Below, piece by piece: positions 1 through 9,255 of a stretch of DNA of 64,000 nt. Under the pieces are notes generated by a model. That model had not been told where the DNA came from, made no database searches, and worked only from the letters and a program-made list of their open reading frames with translations. The position numbers and the translations under genes were made by a program. How positions within the stretch are numbered: position 1 is the first letter of the stretch; each line of letters starts with the position of its first letter. Source of the stretch: Polaribacter ponticola (lineage in GTDB: Bacteria; Bacteroidota; Bacteroidia; Flavobacteriales; Flavobacteriaceae); NCBI RefSeq assembly GCF_026191475.2, contig NZ_JAOSLC020000003.1, positions 1,829,001 to 1,893,000 of the forward strand, in the 5' to 3' direction.

Positions 1-89
1 CTGCAATTTATACAATAGGAAGCTTTTTTTAGAAAAAGAAATTTAAAGTTCATCTGATTCATCGATTTTAAGAATTAAAAATACAAATT

Positions 90-1665
90 ATGAAATTTTA
101 TAGCAACCTTTTTTTTTAGGTTTTTTATTGATAATAGGTAGCTGTCAGCAAAAAACATCAGTAAACTCAAATCAAAACCAAACAAAAAAACCAAACATTA
201 TCTATATTTTAGCTGATGATTTAGGATATGGTGATTTAGGTGTTTATGGACAAACAAAAATAGAAACTCCAAATATAGATGCACTTGCAAAAAAAGGAAT
301 GTTATTTACACAACATTATACTGCAGCTCCAGTTTGTGCACCAGCAAGAGCATCACTTTTAACAGGAAAACACGGAGGAAATGCGAGTATAAGAGGTAAT
401 GATGAGTGGCAAGAAAGAGGAAATGTGTGGAGTTATAAAGCAATGTTGCAAGATTCTACTTTAGAAGGGCAAAGACCAATGCCAAAAAACACCACAACAA
501 TTGCACAATTATTAAAATCAGCAAATTATAAAACAGGTATTGTTGGTAAATGGGGTTTAGGAGCACCACACACACATTCCATTCCTACAAAAATGGGTTT
601 CGATTATTTTTTTGGATACAATTGCCAAAGACAAGCACATACCTACACACCAGTGCATTTGTACGAAAATGAAAATAAATATCATTTAAAAAACGATACA
701 ATTGCACCACATTCAGGTACAGAAAATGATGGAAATCCTTTAGATGAGAAAACGTATGAAAGATTTTATCAACCAGATTACAGTCCAACTTTAATTTTTG
801 ATAAAATGATGGGTTTTATTGATAAAAACAAAAAAGAACCCTTTTTTATGTATTGGGCAAGTCCTATACCTCATGTGCCTTTGCAAGCTCCAAAAAAATG
901 GGTAAATTATTATGTAGATAAATTTGGTGATGAAAAACCCTATTATCACAAAAAAACGGAAGTTATTTTCCTGCAAGAAATCCAAGAGCTACTTATGCAG
1001 CAATGGTTTCGTATTTAGATGAAAATGTTGGAAAATTGGTTGCTTATTTAAAAAAAGAAGGTTTGTATGAAAATACGTTAATCATTTTTACCTCAGACAA
1101 TGGACCAGCAAGTCCTGGAGATGGAGGAGCAAGCACAAAATGGTTTAACAGTTCTGGAAAATTTAATAATAATTATGGCAGAGTTAAAGGTTTTACTTAC
1201 GAAGGTGGCATAAGAGTGCCAATGATAGCAACTTGGCCAGCAAAAATTAAAGCCAACTCTAAAACAAATCATATTTCTTCTTTTTACGATGTTTTACCAA
1301 CTTTTAATGAAATTGCAAACGTAAAAACCAATTATAAAAGTGATGGAATTAGTTTTTACAACACACTTACAAATTCAGAAAAACAAAAAAATCACGAATA
1401 TTTATATTGGGAATTTGCTGGATATAATGGACAAGTAGCAGTAAGAATGGGTAAATGGAAAATGATTTGGAAAAATATAAAAAAAGGCAACAAAGAAGTA
1501 GAATTGTATAATTTGGAAACCGATATAAAAGAAGAAAATAATCTGATGGAAAATCATCCAGAAATGAGAGTAAAATTCTTTGAAATCATAAAAAAAGAAC
1601 ATCAAACACCAGAAAATAAATCATTTATTATCGATGGTTTAGAAGAGGTTTATCATCAGAAATAA
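90..1665 (+). CDS. Sulfatase lipoprotein (S1 family), frameshifted twice
   Basis: Arylsulfatase-type hydrolase that removes sulfate esters from glycans. The formylglycine motif CAPAR lies near residue 83 and the metal-binding LADDLGYGD near residue 43; the C-terminal half has the FTSDNGP motif. The reading frame breaks in two homopolymers: nine T at 109-117 and seven A at 950-956, each needing one more base. With those corrections the protein is about 525 residues, a normal sulfatase length, and begins with a lipoprotein signal peptide ending IGSC (Cys at about 19). The ATG at 90 was chosen because only this start gives that signal peptide. It is followed at once by a second sulfatase. The substrate position is not readable from sequence alone. 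The breaks are probably sequencing errors, but real decay cannot be excluded. Confidence 0.85.
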
Positions 1666-1673
1666 AAACAGTT

Positions 1674-3269
1674 ATGAAATTCGTTAAATTAAGTGTCATT
1701 TTTATTTTTTTAGCAAACATATTTTCTTGTCAACAAAAAGAAAAATCAAAAGAAAAAAATCAAAAACCAAACATTGTTTTTATCATGTCAGACGATCATG
1801 CTTATCAGGCAATTAGTGCTTATAATGATCAATTGATTCAAACACCAAACATTGATCGTATTGCAAAAGAAGGGATGCTTTTTAGCAATGCCAGTGTTAC
1901 CAACTCTATTTGTGCGCCTTCAAGAGCTGTAATTTTAACAGGCAAACACAGTCATATTAATGGTAAAATAGACAATTTAAGCAAGTTTGATACGACCAAT
2001 GTTACGTTTCCTCAATTGCTGCAAAAGGCGGGCTATCAAACTGCAATGTTTGGCAAATTACATTTTGGTAATAATCCAAAAGGCTTTGACGAATTTAAGA
2101 TTTTACCAGGACAAGGTAATTATTACAATCCGAAATTTATTACCCAAAAAGGAGATACCATAATTGAGGGATATGTAACAGATATTACTACCGATTTAAC
2201 CTTAGATTGGATGAAAAATAGAAGAGATAAAAAGAAACCTTTTCTATTAATGTATTTACACAAAGCACCTCACAGAGCTTGGTTGCCTAGTGAAAAGTAT
2301 TATAAAGAATACACACAAAAAACGTTTCCTTTACCTGCAACTTTATTTGATAATTTTAAAACAAGAGAAACTACAGCACAATCAGCAGAAATGGGCATTT
2401 TTAAACACATCTCGCTTACAAATGATAATAAATTAACGCCTAAAACCGTAAAAGAATTGGGCATTAAAGAATGGAGCAGACTAGGTGAAAGTTTATGGAG
2501 TTTGAATAAAGAACAACGTGCCAAATGGGATGCTGTTTATAAACCCATTAATGAAGATTTTAAAAAACGCTATCCAACTATGAATGATTCTACATTTACA
2601 GTTTGGAAATACCAACGTTATTTGCAAGATTATTTAGCAACCATTGCTTCTGTTGATGATAATGTTGGTAGAGTTTTAGATTATTTAGAGGATGAAAAAA
2701 TGACAGAAAATACCATTGTTGTATACACATCAGACCAAGGTTTTTATTTGGGAGAACATGGTTGGTTTGATAAACGTTTTATGTATAACGAATCTTTTAA
2801 AACACCATTATTAATAAAATGGCCAAATAAAATTACAGCAGGAATTACCGAAGATGAAATGGTACAAAATTTAGATTTTGCACAAACTTTTTTAGAAATT
2901 GCAGGTGTAAAAGCTACAAAAGAAATGCAAGGAGAAAGTTTAGTGCCTTTATTAACAGGACAAAAAAATAAATGGAACAGACAAGCTGTGTATTATCATT
3001 ATTATGAATATCCTGCAGAGCATGCTGTAAAAAGGCATTATGGAATTGCAACTAAAGACTACAAATTAATTCATTTTTATCATGATGTAAATACATGGGA
3101 ATTGTATGATAGTAAAAACGACCCCAATGAAATAAACAACGTTTATAACAATCCAGATTATGCTAATATTGTTATAGAAATGACTAAAAAGCTAAAAGAA
3201 ATCAGAATAAAATACAAAGATTCTGAAATTTTAGATAAAAAATTTATTGAGCAATATCAAAAGAATTAG
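1674..3269 (+). CDS. Sulfatase lipoprotein, likely N-acetylglucosamine-6-sulfatase type
   Basis: Intact 531-residue S1 sulfatase. A lipoprotein signal peptide ends FSC at Cys19, so it is probably anchored at the cell surface or in the periplasm. The metal-binding MSDDHAYQ starts near residue 38 and the formylglycine motif CAPSR starts at Cys80; a second metal segment, YTSDQGFYLGEHGWFDKR, is in the C-terminal half. The string NSICAPSRAVILTGKHSH resembles the Bacteroides GlcNAc-6-O-sulfatases from memory of the family, which would suit the hexosaminidases 8 kb away; this substrate assignment is inference. It starts 8 bases after the first sulfatase, so the two are co-transcribed. Confidence 0.9.
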   Translation: MKFVKLSVIFIFLANIFSCQQKEKSKEKNQKPNIVFIMSDDHAYQAISAYNDQLIQTPNIDRIAKEGMLFSNASVTNSICAPSRAVILTGKHSHINGKIDNLSKFDTTNVTFPQLLQKAGYQTAMFGKLHFGNNPKGFDEFKILPGQGNYYNPKFITQKGDTIIEGYVTDITTDLTLDWMKNRRDKKKPFLLMYLHKAPHRAWLPSEKYYKEYTQKTFPLPATLFDNFKTRETTAQSAEMGIFKHISLTNDNKLTPKTVKELGIKEWSRLGESLWSLNKEQRAKWDAVYKPINEDFKKRYPTMNDSTFTVWKYQRYLQDYLATIASVDDNVGRVLDYLEDEKMTENTIVVYTSDQGFYLGEHGWFDKRFMYNESFKTPLLIKWPNKITAGITEDEMVQNLDFAQTFLEIAGVKATKEMQGESLVPLLTGQKNKWNRQAVYYHYYEYPAEHAVKRHYGIATKDYKLIHFYHDVNTWELYDSKNDPNEINNVYNNPDYANIVIEMTKKLKEIRIKYKDSEILDKKFIEQYQKN

Positions 3270-3428
3270 AGGTAACAATCACCATTAAAACACCACATTT
3301 TTATAGATTTCTACTCCATTTTGCTTAAAAACTATACCCAATAATTTTAATGTTATTCTATCTTTATTCTTCTAAAATAAGGTTTTAATAATCAGAATAA
3401 TTCATTAATATATTTAAGTAATAAAATC

Positions 3429-4952
3429 ATGAATAATATATTTAAACAAACAACATTCAATTATTTATTTTTAATAACTTTATGCTTAGCAATTGTTGGT
3501 TGTTCAAAAGAAGATTCAGAGTTTTTACCGCAAATAGAAGATTCAGAATTAGTATTAGAATCTTTCATTTTTGAAAAAGAAAATAATCCGCATTTAAATG
3601 AAGATGTTGTTTTTAATATTAATGAAAACACTGTAAGTGGAGAGCTGCATAAGTATTTTTACAAAGCGATTCCTACTTTTACAACAAATGCTAAAATTGT
3701 TACAATAAATGATGCAGCACAAACTAGTGCGAGTTCAATTGTAGATTTTAGAAAAGATATTATCTATAGTTTAGTATCAGAGTCTGGAGCTACTAAAACG
3801 TATCAAATTAATCTTTCTTGGGATGATGAACTAGCACATATTTATATAGATACAGAAGGTAGTGCAAACATTGATTCTAAATACGATTATTTAAACGCAA
3901 AACTAACGATAGATGGTAAAGGTAAATATGAAGACCGTGTTTTTGAGTTTAGCGAAAAGGCTAGAATAAAAGGAAGAGGAAATACAACTTGGGCTTGGCC
4001 TAAAAAACCGTATAAAATTAAATTAGATAGCAAAGAAACTTTGGTGTCTGCAAAAGATCCTTTAACTAGATTATTGCCAGAAAAAGATTGGGTTTTGTTA
4101 GCTGATTATCAAGATGGGGTACATTTATTAAATAATGTAGCCTTTACAATTGGCAGAATGTTAGAAATGCCATTTACAAATACAATTATTCCTGTAGAGG
4201 TTACTGTAAATGGAAACTACCTTGGTGTTTATGGGCTAACAGAACAAGTAGAAATTAAAACCAATAGAGTAAATGTTGGTGATAAAGGTATTTTACTAGA
4301 ACTAGACCAATATTTTGATGAAGATTGGCAGTTTAGGTCTGCAAATTATAATTTACCAGTGATGGTAAAAGATGCAGAAATAGAAAATCAAGCTGATTTA
4401 GATCTCGTTAAAAACGATTGGAATAATTTTGAATCCTTAGTTGCAAATAATAATTTTCCGAATAATAATTATTTAGAATATATAGATGGTGCTTCTATTG
4501 CTAAATATTTTATTGTGTATATGTTAACTTCTAATCAAGAATTGAACCACCCAAAAAGTACTTATATCCACAAAACTGAAGGCGGAAAATATACAATGGG
4601 GCCCATTTGGGATTTTGATTGGGCTTATGGTTATGAAGGCGTTGAAAGACATTTTAGCAATCCTACAGAAAGTTTATTTTGGGATGGAAATAAAAGTGGA
4701 ACAATTTTCTTTAAAAGGTTTTTAACAGATCCAAAAATAAAATCATTATTAAAAGAACATTGGTCCAATTTTACAGCAAATCATTTAAACGATTTAATGA
4801 ATCATATAGATGAGCATTCTTTTATTATTGAAGGTGCAAAAGCTAGAAATCTAAATATGTGGAATAGAGGTTTAGTAACTGATGAAAAAGTTATGAAACA
4901 GTGGCTAAATAACAGAGTTACCTATATGAATGCATATATTGGCGGTCTTTAA
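3429..4952 (+). CDS. CotH-like kinase-fold lipoprotein
   Basis: A 507-residue lipoprotein (lipobox AIVGC, Cys25). Residues about 30-135 form a beta-rich N-terminal domain of the kind often preceding CotH modules in Bacteroidota. From about residue 138 comes the CotH domain, marked by KGRGNTTWAWPKKPYKIK (about 181-198) and WDFDWAYG (about 394-401), the latter matching the metal-binding DxD-like segment of CotH kinases. CotH in Bacillus phosphorylates spore-coat proteins; in Bacteroidota the targets are unknown. It stands alone, 160 bases after the sulfatases, and may or may not belong to the glycan locus. Confidence 0.85.
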   Translation: MNNIFKQTTFNYLFLITLCLAIVGCSKEDSEFLPQIEDSELVLESFIFEKENNPHLNEDVVFNINENTVSGELHKYFYKAIPTFTTNAKIVTINDAAQTSASSIVDFRKDIIYSLVSESGATKTYQINLSWDDELAHIYIDTEGSANIDSKYDYLNAKLTIDGKGKYEDRVFEFSEKARIKGRGNTTWAWPKKPYKIKLDSKETLVSAKDPLTRLLPEKDWVLLADYQDGVHLLNNVAFTIGRMLEMPFTNTIIPVEVTVNGNYLGVYGLTEQVEIKTNRVNVGDKGILLELDQYFDEDWQFRSANYNLPVMVKDAEIENQADLDLVKNDWNNFESLVANNNFPNNNYLEYIDGASIAKYFIVYMLTSNQELNHPKSTYIHKTEGGKYTMGPIWDFDWAYGYEGVERHFSNPTESLFWDGNKSGTIFFKRFLTDPKIKSLLKEHWSNFTANHLNDLMNHIDEHSFIIEGAKARNLNMWNRGLVTDEKVMKQWLNNRVTYMNAYIGGL

Positions 4953-5074
4953 TGAGTTTTTATCATCTTAAAATTATTAAATAAAATAAAACATTTTAGA
5001 TGAAAGGTTTTTCTTTATGATTTACACTATTTTTATAAGATTAATTATTTTTTTATAAAAATACACAAATACTT

Positions 5075-5644
5075 ATGAAAACAAGTAGATTAGAAGCGTT
5101 TAGCGATGGTGTTCTTGCAATAATTATAACCATTATGGTTTTAGAACTTTCTCCACCAAAAGGAACAGATTTAAACGCTTTACTTGCTAAAACACCAATT
5201 TTTATAAGCTATATTTTTAGTTTTATTTATTTGGGTATTTACTGGAACAACCACCACCATTTATTTCAAATTACTGAAAAAGTAAACGGTAAAATATTGT
5301 GGGCAAACTTACATTTGTTATTTTGGCTGTCATTAATTCCGTTTACAACTGTTTGGATAGGTGAAAACTACGACGCTATTTTACCAATTATTGCCTATGG
5401 TGTTGTTTTATTGTTTTGTGCAATTGCTTATTTTATTTTACAACTTATTATCATAAAATCTCACGATAATGAGTTTGTTTTAAAAAAAGCAATTGGTTCT
5501 GATATCAAAGGAAAAATTTCTATTACTTTTTATCTTTTAGGTATTGGTTTTTCTTTTTTAAATACTTGGTTAGGCATCGCTTTTTATATTATTGTTGCAA
5601 TTATGTGGTTAATTCCAGACAAACGAATAGAAAAAAGTTTATAA
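5075..5644 (+). CDS. TMEM175-family (DUF1211) potassium channel-like membrane protein
   Basis: A 189-residue integral membrane protein. The first helix carries the family signature FSDGVLAIIIT (residues about 9-19), the selectivity-filter helix motif of TMEM175 potassium channels. Bacterial members usually have six transmembrane helices per about 200 residues, which fits the hydrophobic pattern here. It is the first gene of a tight run: an AraC regulator follows after 12 bases and a pirin 24 bases after that, suggesting one transcript. Function beyond the channel fold is inferred from the family. Confidence 0.85.
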   Translation: MKTSRLEAFSDGVLAIIITIMVLELSPPKGTDLNALLAKTPIFISYIFSFIYLGIYWNNHHHLFQITEKVNGKILWANLHLLFWLSLIPFTTVWIGENYDAILPIIAYGVVLLFCAIAYFILQLIIIKSHDNEFVLKKAIGSDIKGKISITFYLLGIGFSFLNTWLGIAFYIIVAIMWLIPDKRIEKSL

Positions 5645-5656
5645 AAACACTTATAA

Positions 5657-6532
5657 ATGAGCAGTGTAAAAACATATCAAAAAGTAAATTCTAAAAAGGA
5701 AAGTGCCAGTTTTGGAATTTCCAAAATGGAAGATGTGTACACCAAAAGAAATGGAAAAATAGACGAACCTCACAGACATAATTTTTATACAGTTTTAATC
5801 GTTAAGCAAGCAAAAGGGCAACATAAAATAGATTTTAATAGCTATCCATTAGAAAGTAATCAAATATTTTTTGTAGCCCCTGGGCAAGTGCATCAAGTTA
5901 TTGAAGAGAAAAAGTCTTACGGTTTTGCAATGACGTTTTCCAATCAGTTTTTGGTAGAAAATTCTATACCATTATCTTTTATAGAAAGTTTAAATTTATT
6001 TCAAAATTACGGACAAAGTCCGCCTTTAAAACCAAATGCTGCTCAACTTCATTCCATTGAAAATTTTGCTACAAATATTTTCAATCTGTTTTATAGTGAT
6101 GCAACTATGAAAAACCTATCTATTGGAGCATTTTTAAAATTATTGCTAATAGAGTGTAATAATATTTGCGCTATTAACCCAATAGAATCTGATGTAGACA
6201 CTTCTGGAGATAATTTATTACGCTCTTTTAAAACAGCTGTAGATATTAATTATAAAAAAGAACATTCTACCACTTTTTATGCCAATGAACTTTTTATTTC
6301 TCCTGATCATTTAAACAGAACGTTTAAATCTAAAACAGGAAAAACAGCCAAAGAATATATACAAGCAAGAATTATAACGGAAGCAAAAAGGTTGCTTTAT
6401 TTTACCAATTTATCTAACAAAGAAATTGGTTTCGAACTCGGTTTTAATGAACCTGCTAATTTTAGCGCATTTTTTAAAAAACACACGCAATTATCGCCAT
6501 CAAATTTTAAGAAAAGTGAAACAAACCTATAA
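5657..6532 (+). CDS. AraC-family transcriptional regulator
   Basis: A 291-residue regulator. The N-terminal half is a cupin-type sensor domain (DEPHRHNFYTVLIV near residue 35, FFVAPGQVHQV near 75). The C-terminal part, about residues 190-290, is the double helix-turn-helix AraC domain (NELFISPDHLNRTFKSKTG, then NKEIGFELGFNEPANFSAFF). It lies between the channel-like gene and a pirin in one orientation and may control this run or the next pirin run. The ligand is unknown. Confidence 0.9.
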   Translation: MSSVKTYQKVNSKKESASFGISKMEDVYTKRNGKIDEPHRHNFYTVLIVKQAKGQHKIDFNSYPLESNQIFFVAPGQVHQVIEEKKSYGFAMTFSNQFLVENSIPLSFIESLNLFQNYGQSPPLKPNAAQLHSIENFATNIFNLFYSDATMKNLSIGAFLKLLLIECNNICAINPIESDVDTSGDNLLRSFKTAVDINYKKEHSTTFYANELFISPDHLNRTFKSKTGKTAKEYIQARIITEAKRLLYFTNLSNKEIGFELGFNEPANFSAFFKKHTQLSPSNFKKSETNL

Positions 6533-6556
6533 AGTATTATTATAAAAAAACATAAA

Positions 6557-7444
6557 ATGTCAAACATCAAATTAATAGTAGAGGAAAGAGCTGCAAATAT
6601 TGGTAATTTTTTAGTAGGAAGGTTGTTGCCTTTTCGTCAAAAAAGAATGGTTGGTCCTTTTATTTTTATAGATCATATGGGACCAGTGGTAATGAGTAAA
6701 CGTGAAAATTTTGATGTTTTGCCTCATCCGCATATTGGGCTTTCTACACTTACATTTTTGTTTGAGGGTAGCATAATGCACAAAGATTCTATAGGTACAA
6801 AATTAGAAATTAAACCAGGTGCTGTAAATTGGATGACAGCTGGCAAAGGTGTTGTACATTCCGAAAGAACTCCAGAATATTTACGCAATTCTACTTTAAA
6901 AATGCACGGTTTACAAATTTGGGTTGCCTTGCCAAAAGAGAAAGAGTTGATGGAACCTGAATTTTCTCATATCACAAAAGAAGAAATACCAGCTTGGACA
7001 AAGGAAAATGCGCAATTTAAATTAATTGCAGGAGAAGCTTTTGGTAAAAAATCTCCAGTACCTGTTTTTAGTAAATTATTTATGATAGAAATAAAAAGCA
7101 CTACAAAACAGGCAATTAATATTGGCGAACATCTTAATGGTGAAGCTGGTTTATATATTTTAGAAGGCGCCATAGAAAGCGATGGAAATGTGTATAAAAA
7201 TAAACAATTATTAATTGCAAATGATAGTACACTTTGTGCTTTTACAATGCAAAAAAACACCACTATTTATATTTTTGGTGGCGAGCCGTTTCCAGAAGAA
7301 AGATTTATAGATTGGAACTTTGTGGCAACAAACAAAGAACGCATTAAAGAAGCCAAGCAACAATGGAAAGCACAAGAATTTCCAAAAATCGAAGGAGATT
7401 CAGACGAGTTTGTTCCTTATCCTACTTTAAAACTTAAAAAGTAA
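6557..7444 (+). CDS. Pirin family protein (cytoplasmic)
   Basis: A 295-residue bicupin of the pirin family. The metal-binding histidines are visible in LPHPHIGLSTLTFLFEG (about residues 55-71) and GKGVVHSERTPE (about 97-108). Some pirins act as quercetin 2,3-dioxygenases and others as redox-responsive regulators; the sequence does not say which applies here. It has no signal peptide, unlike the paralogous pirin that follows. It is the last gene of the channel-AraC-pirin run and is followed by a strong hairpin. Confidence 0.9.
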   Translation: MSNIKLIVEERAANIGNFLVGRLLPFRQKRMVGPFIFIDHMGPVVMSKRENFDVLPHPHIGLSTLTFLFEGSIMHKDSIGTKLEIKPGAVNWMTAGKGVVHSERTPEYLRNSTLKMHGLQIWVALPKEKELMEPEFSHITKEEIPAWTKENAQFKLIAGEAFGKKSPVPVFSKLFMIEIKSTTKQAINIGEHLNGEAGLYILEGAIESDGNVYKNKQLLIANDSTLCAFTMQKNTTIYIFGGEPFPEERFIDWNFVATNKERIKEAKQQWKAQEFPKIEGDSDEFVPYPTLKLKK

Positions 7445-7490
7445 CTTTTACTTTTTAACTACAAAAAATCTTATTTTTCTTCTTAAAATG

Positions 7491-7530
7491 ATGAAAATCC
7501 GATATAATTAATCATATATCGGATTTTCAT
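7491..7530 (+). terminator. Long perfect hairpin after the pirin gene
   Basis: The 16-base arm ATGAAAATCCGATATA (7491-7506) pairs perfectly with TATATCGGATTTTCAT (7515-7530) around an 8-base loop. A short T tract follows at 7534-7538. It separates the first pirin run from the second and probably ends transcription. Confidence 0.6.
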
Positions 7531-7575
7531 AAGTTTTTGTCTTTTTTTCATATTCCACACGCTTTACTATCAAAC

Positions 7576-7583
7576 TATCTTTG
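7576..7583 (+). promoter_or_regulatory. Promoter -7 box of the second pirin run
   Basis: TATCTTTG matches the Bacteroidota sigma-ABfr -7 consensus TAnnTTTG exactly. It lies 24 bases before the ATG at 7608. I saw no TTTG at the ideal 19-base spacing. Its position rules out the in-frame TTG at 7581 as the start codon. Confidence 0.6.
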
Positions 7584-7607
7584 TACCATCATTACAAAGC
7601 AATAAAT

Positions 7608-8486
7608 ATGAATCGTAAGAAATTTATTAAAAAAGCATTTTTATCTGGCATTCTTGGAGCAGTTGCTCCACAAATTTTAAAAGCAGAAAACAACAAGCCA
7701 AAAAAATCTACTTACGACGTTTTAATGCAAAATGTAGGATTTAATCATTTACCTAATAAAAACATAAAAACTATGAATACAGTAATTCACAAAGCAGACT
7801 CAAGAGGCGCAGCAAATCACGGTTGGTTAAACTCAAGCCACACATTTAGTTTCGCTAATTATCACAATCCAGATAGAATGAATTTTGGTGTTTTACGTGT
7901 TTTAAATGACGACGTTGTAGCTCCAGGAATGGGTTTTGGCACACATCCACATCAAAATATGGAAATTATTTCGATTCCTCTAGAAGGCGATTTGGAACAT
8001 AAAGACAGTATGGGAAATGTGGCAGTAATAAAAGAAGGAGATGTACAGGTATTAAGTGCAGGAACTGGAATTACACATTCTGAATACAATAAAAACAAAG
8101 ACAAAGAAGTAAAGTTTCTTCAAATTTGGGTGTTTCCAAAAGAAAAAAACTTAACACCACGTTACGACCAAGTTTCTATTAAAGAAATTGAAAAAGAAAA
8201 TGCATTTTACCAAGTACTTTCTCCTAATAAAAATGATGATGGAGTTTGGATTAATCAAGATGCGTGGTTTCATATAGGAAAATTCTCAAAAGGAAATCCA
8301 GATGATTATCAAATCAAAAAAGAAGGTAATGGTGTATATGCTTTTATTTTAGAAGGCGATGTAGAAATTAATGGTGAAAAATTATCTAAAAGAGATGGAA
8401 TAGGTATTTGGGATACTAAAAACATCAACGTAAAAGCTACAGAAAATGCACGTGTACTTTTAATGGAAGTGCCAATGACATTGTAA
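7608..8486 (+). CDS. Pirin family protein with N-terminal export-type leader
   Basis: About 292 residues. The pirin core begins around MNTVIHKADSRGAANHGW, with metal-site motifs GTHPHQNMEI and GTGITHSEYN. In front of it is a leader of about 30 residues, MNRKKFIKKAFLSGILGAVA, with a basic start (RKKFIKK, Tat-like but lacking the twin arginine) and a hydrophobic stretch. This predicts export or membrane attachment, unusual for a pirin. The start at 7608 was chosen because an upstream in-frame TTG lies inside the promoter. It heads a run with an acetyltransferase, DoxX and YceI. Confidence 0.88.
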   Translation: MNRKKFIKKAFLSGILGAVAPQILKAENNKPKKSTYDVLMQNVGFNHLPNKNIKTMNTVIHKADSRGAANHGWLNSSHTFSFANYHNPDRMNFGVLRVLNDDVVAPGMGFGTHPHQNMEIISIPLEGDLEHKDSMGNVAVIKEGDVQVLSAGTGITHSEYNKNKDKEVKFLQIWVFPKEKNLTPRYDQVSIKEIEKENAFYQVLSPNKNDDGVWINQDAWFHIGKFSKGNPDDYQIKKEGNGVYAFILEGDVEINGEKLSKRDGIGIWDTKNINVKATENARVLLMEVPMTL

Positions 8487-8516
8487 TTAATTAAAAACCT
8501 TAAAATTCATAAAAAG

Positions 8517-8804
8517 ATGGAAATAATTCTAAAAGAGAGAGATAACAAAGGTTTTGCAATGGCTAGAGATAATGCTAAAAGGGCTGGAATAATGACCTAC
8601 TCTATTGCTAGAGAAAATCATATTATTATAGATCATACAGAGGTAGACGAAGCTTTTAAAGGTAAAAGTATTGGTAAACAATTACTTTATAAAATTGTAG
8701 CAATGGCTCGAGAAAAAAATATAAAAATTACACCTTTATGCCCTTTTGCAGCTGCAATGTTTAAGAAACTAACAGATATCCAAGACGTATTAAAGAAATC
8801 ATAA
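8517..8804 (+). CDS. Small GNAT-type N-acetyltransferase (YjdJ-like)
   Basis: A 95-residue protein of the short GCN5-related acetyltransferase group. The acetyl-CoA loop is readable as FKGKSIGKQLLYKIV, followed by an IKITPLCPFAAAMF segment typical of this short subgroup. The substrate is unknown. It lies 30 bases after the exported pirin and 7 bases before DoxX, so all are probably co-transcribed. Confidence 0.85.
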   Translation: MEIILKERDNKGFAMARDNAKRAGIMTYSIARENHIIIDHTEVDEAFKGKSIGKQLLYKIVAMAREKNIKITPLCPFAAAMFKKLTDIQDVLKKS

Positions 8805-8811
8805 TAAAAAA

Positions 8812-9243
8812 ATGAAAACACTAGCAAAAACAATATTCAATTCAGGCGATTACCCTAATAATGTAAATACAGCACTTTTAATATTACGTGTAGTAATCGG
8901 TATTTTTATGCTAACACATGGTTGGGGAAAAATGGAAACATTATTTAGTGGCGAACCAATACAGTTTCCAGACCCAATGGGAATTGGGGCAACATTTTCA
9001 TTAGCTTTAGCAGTTTTTGCAGAAGTACTTTGTTCTGTATTAATAATAATTGGTTTGGGTACTCGTTTAGCCTCACTTCCTTTAATTATAACAATGCTTG
9101 TAGCCGCATTTATAGTCCACGCAAATGATGGATTTGGCAAACAAGAATTTGCATTGCTTTATGGTGTAATTTACCTAACAATTGCATTAATAGGTGCGGG
9201 TAAATACTCTTTAGACTACTTAATATCAAATAAAAATAAATAA
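8812..9243 (+). CDS. DoxX family membrane protein
   Basis: A 143-residue four-helix membrane protein with the typical DoxX opening (ALLILRVVIGIFMLTHGWGKM). DoxX proteins are linked to redox balance or quinone metabolism in several bacteria. Placement between an acetyltransferase and YceI, in a run headed by a pirin, matches an oxidative-stress or quinone-related theme, which is inference from context. Confidence 0.9.
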   Translation: MKTLAKTIFNSGDYPNNVNTALLILRVVIGIFMLTHGWGKMETLFSGEPIQFPDPMGIGATFSLALAVFAEVLCSVLIIIGLGTRLASLPLIITMLVAAFIVHANDGFGKQEFALLYGVIYLTIALIGAGKYSLDYLISNKNK

Positions 9244-9255
9244 TAAATAAAAAAG

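Noticed and set aside
1..89. End of an upstream gene at the left edge.
   Set aside because: All three frames stop within 50 bases and none gives a recognisable tail.
949..957. Possible programmed -1 frameshift at the A7 run of the first sulfatase.
   Set aside because: The zero-frame codons CAC AAA AAA ACG do not give a proper double-slip heptamer, and the gene has a second break in its signal peptide. The same type of break occurs in glnS and truB, so an error in run length is simpler.
7581..7607. Upstream TTG as start of the second pirin.
   Set aside because: It falls inside the TAnnTTTG promoter box, so it would not be transcribed.
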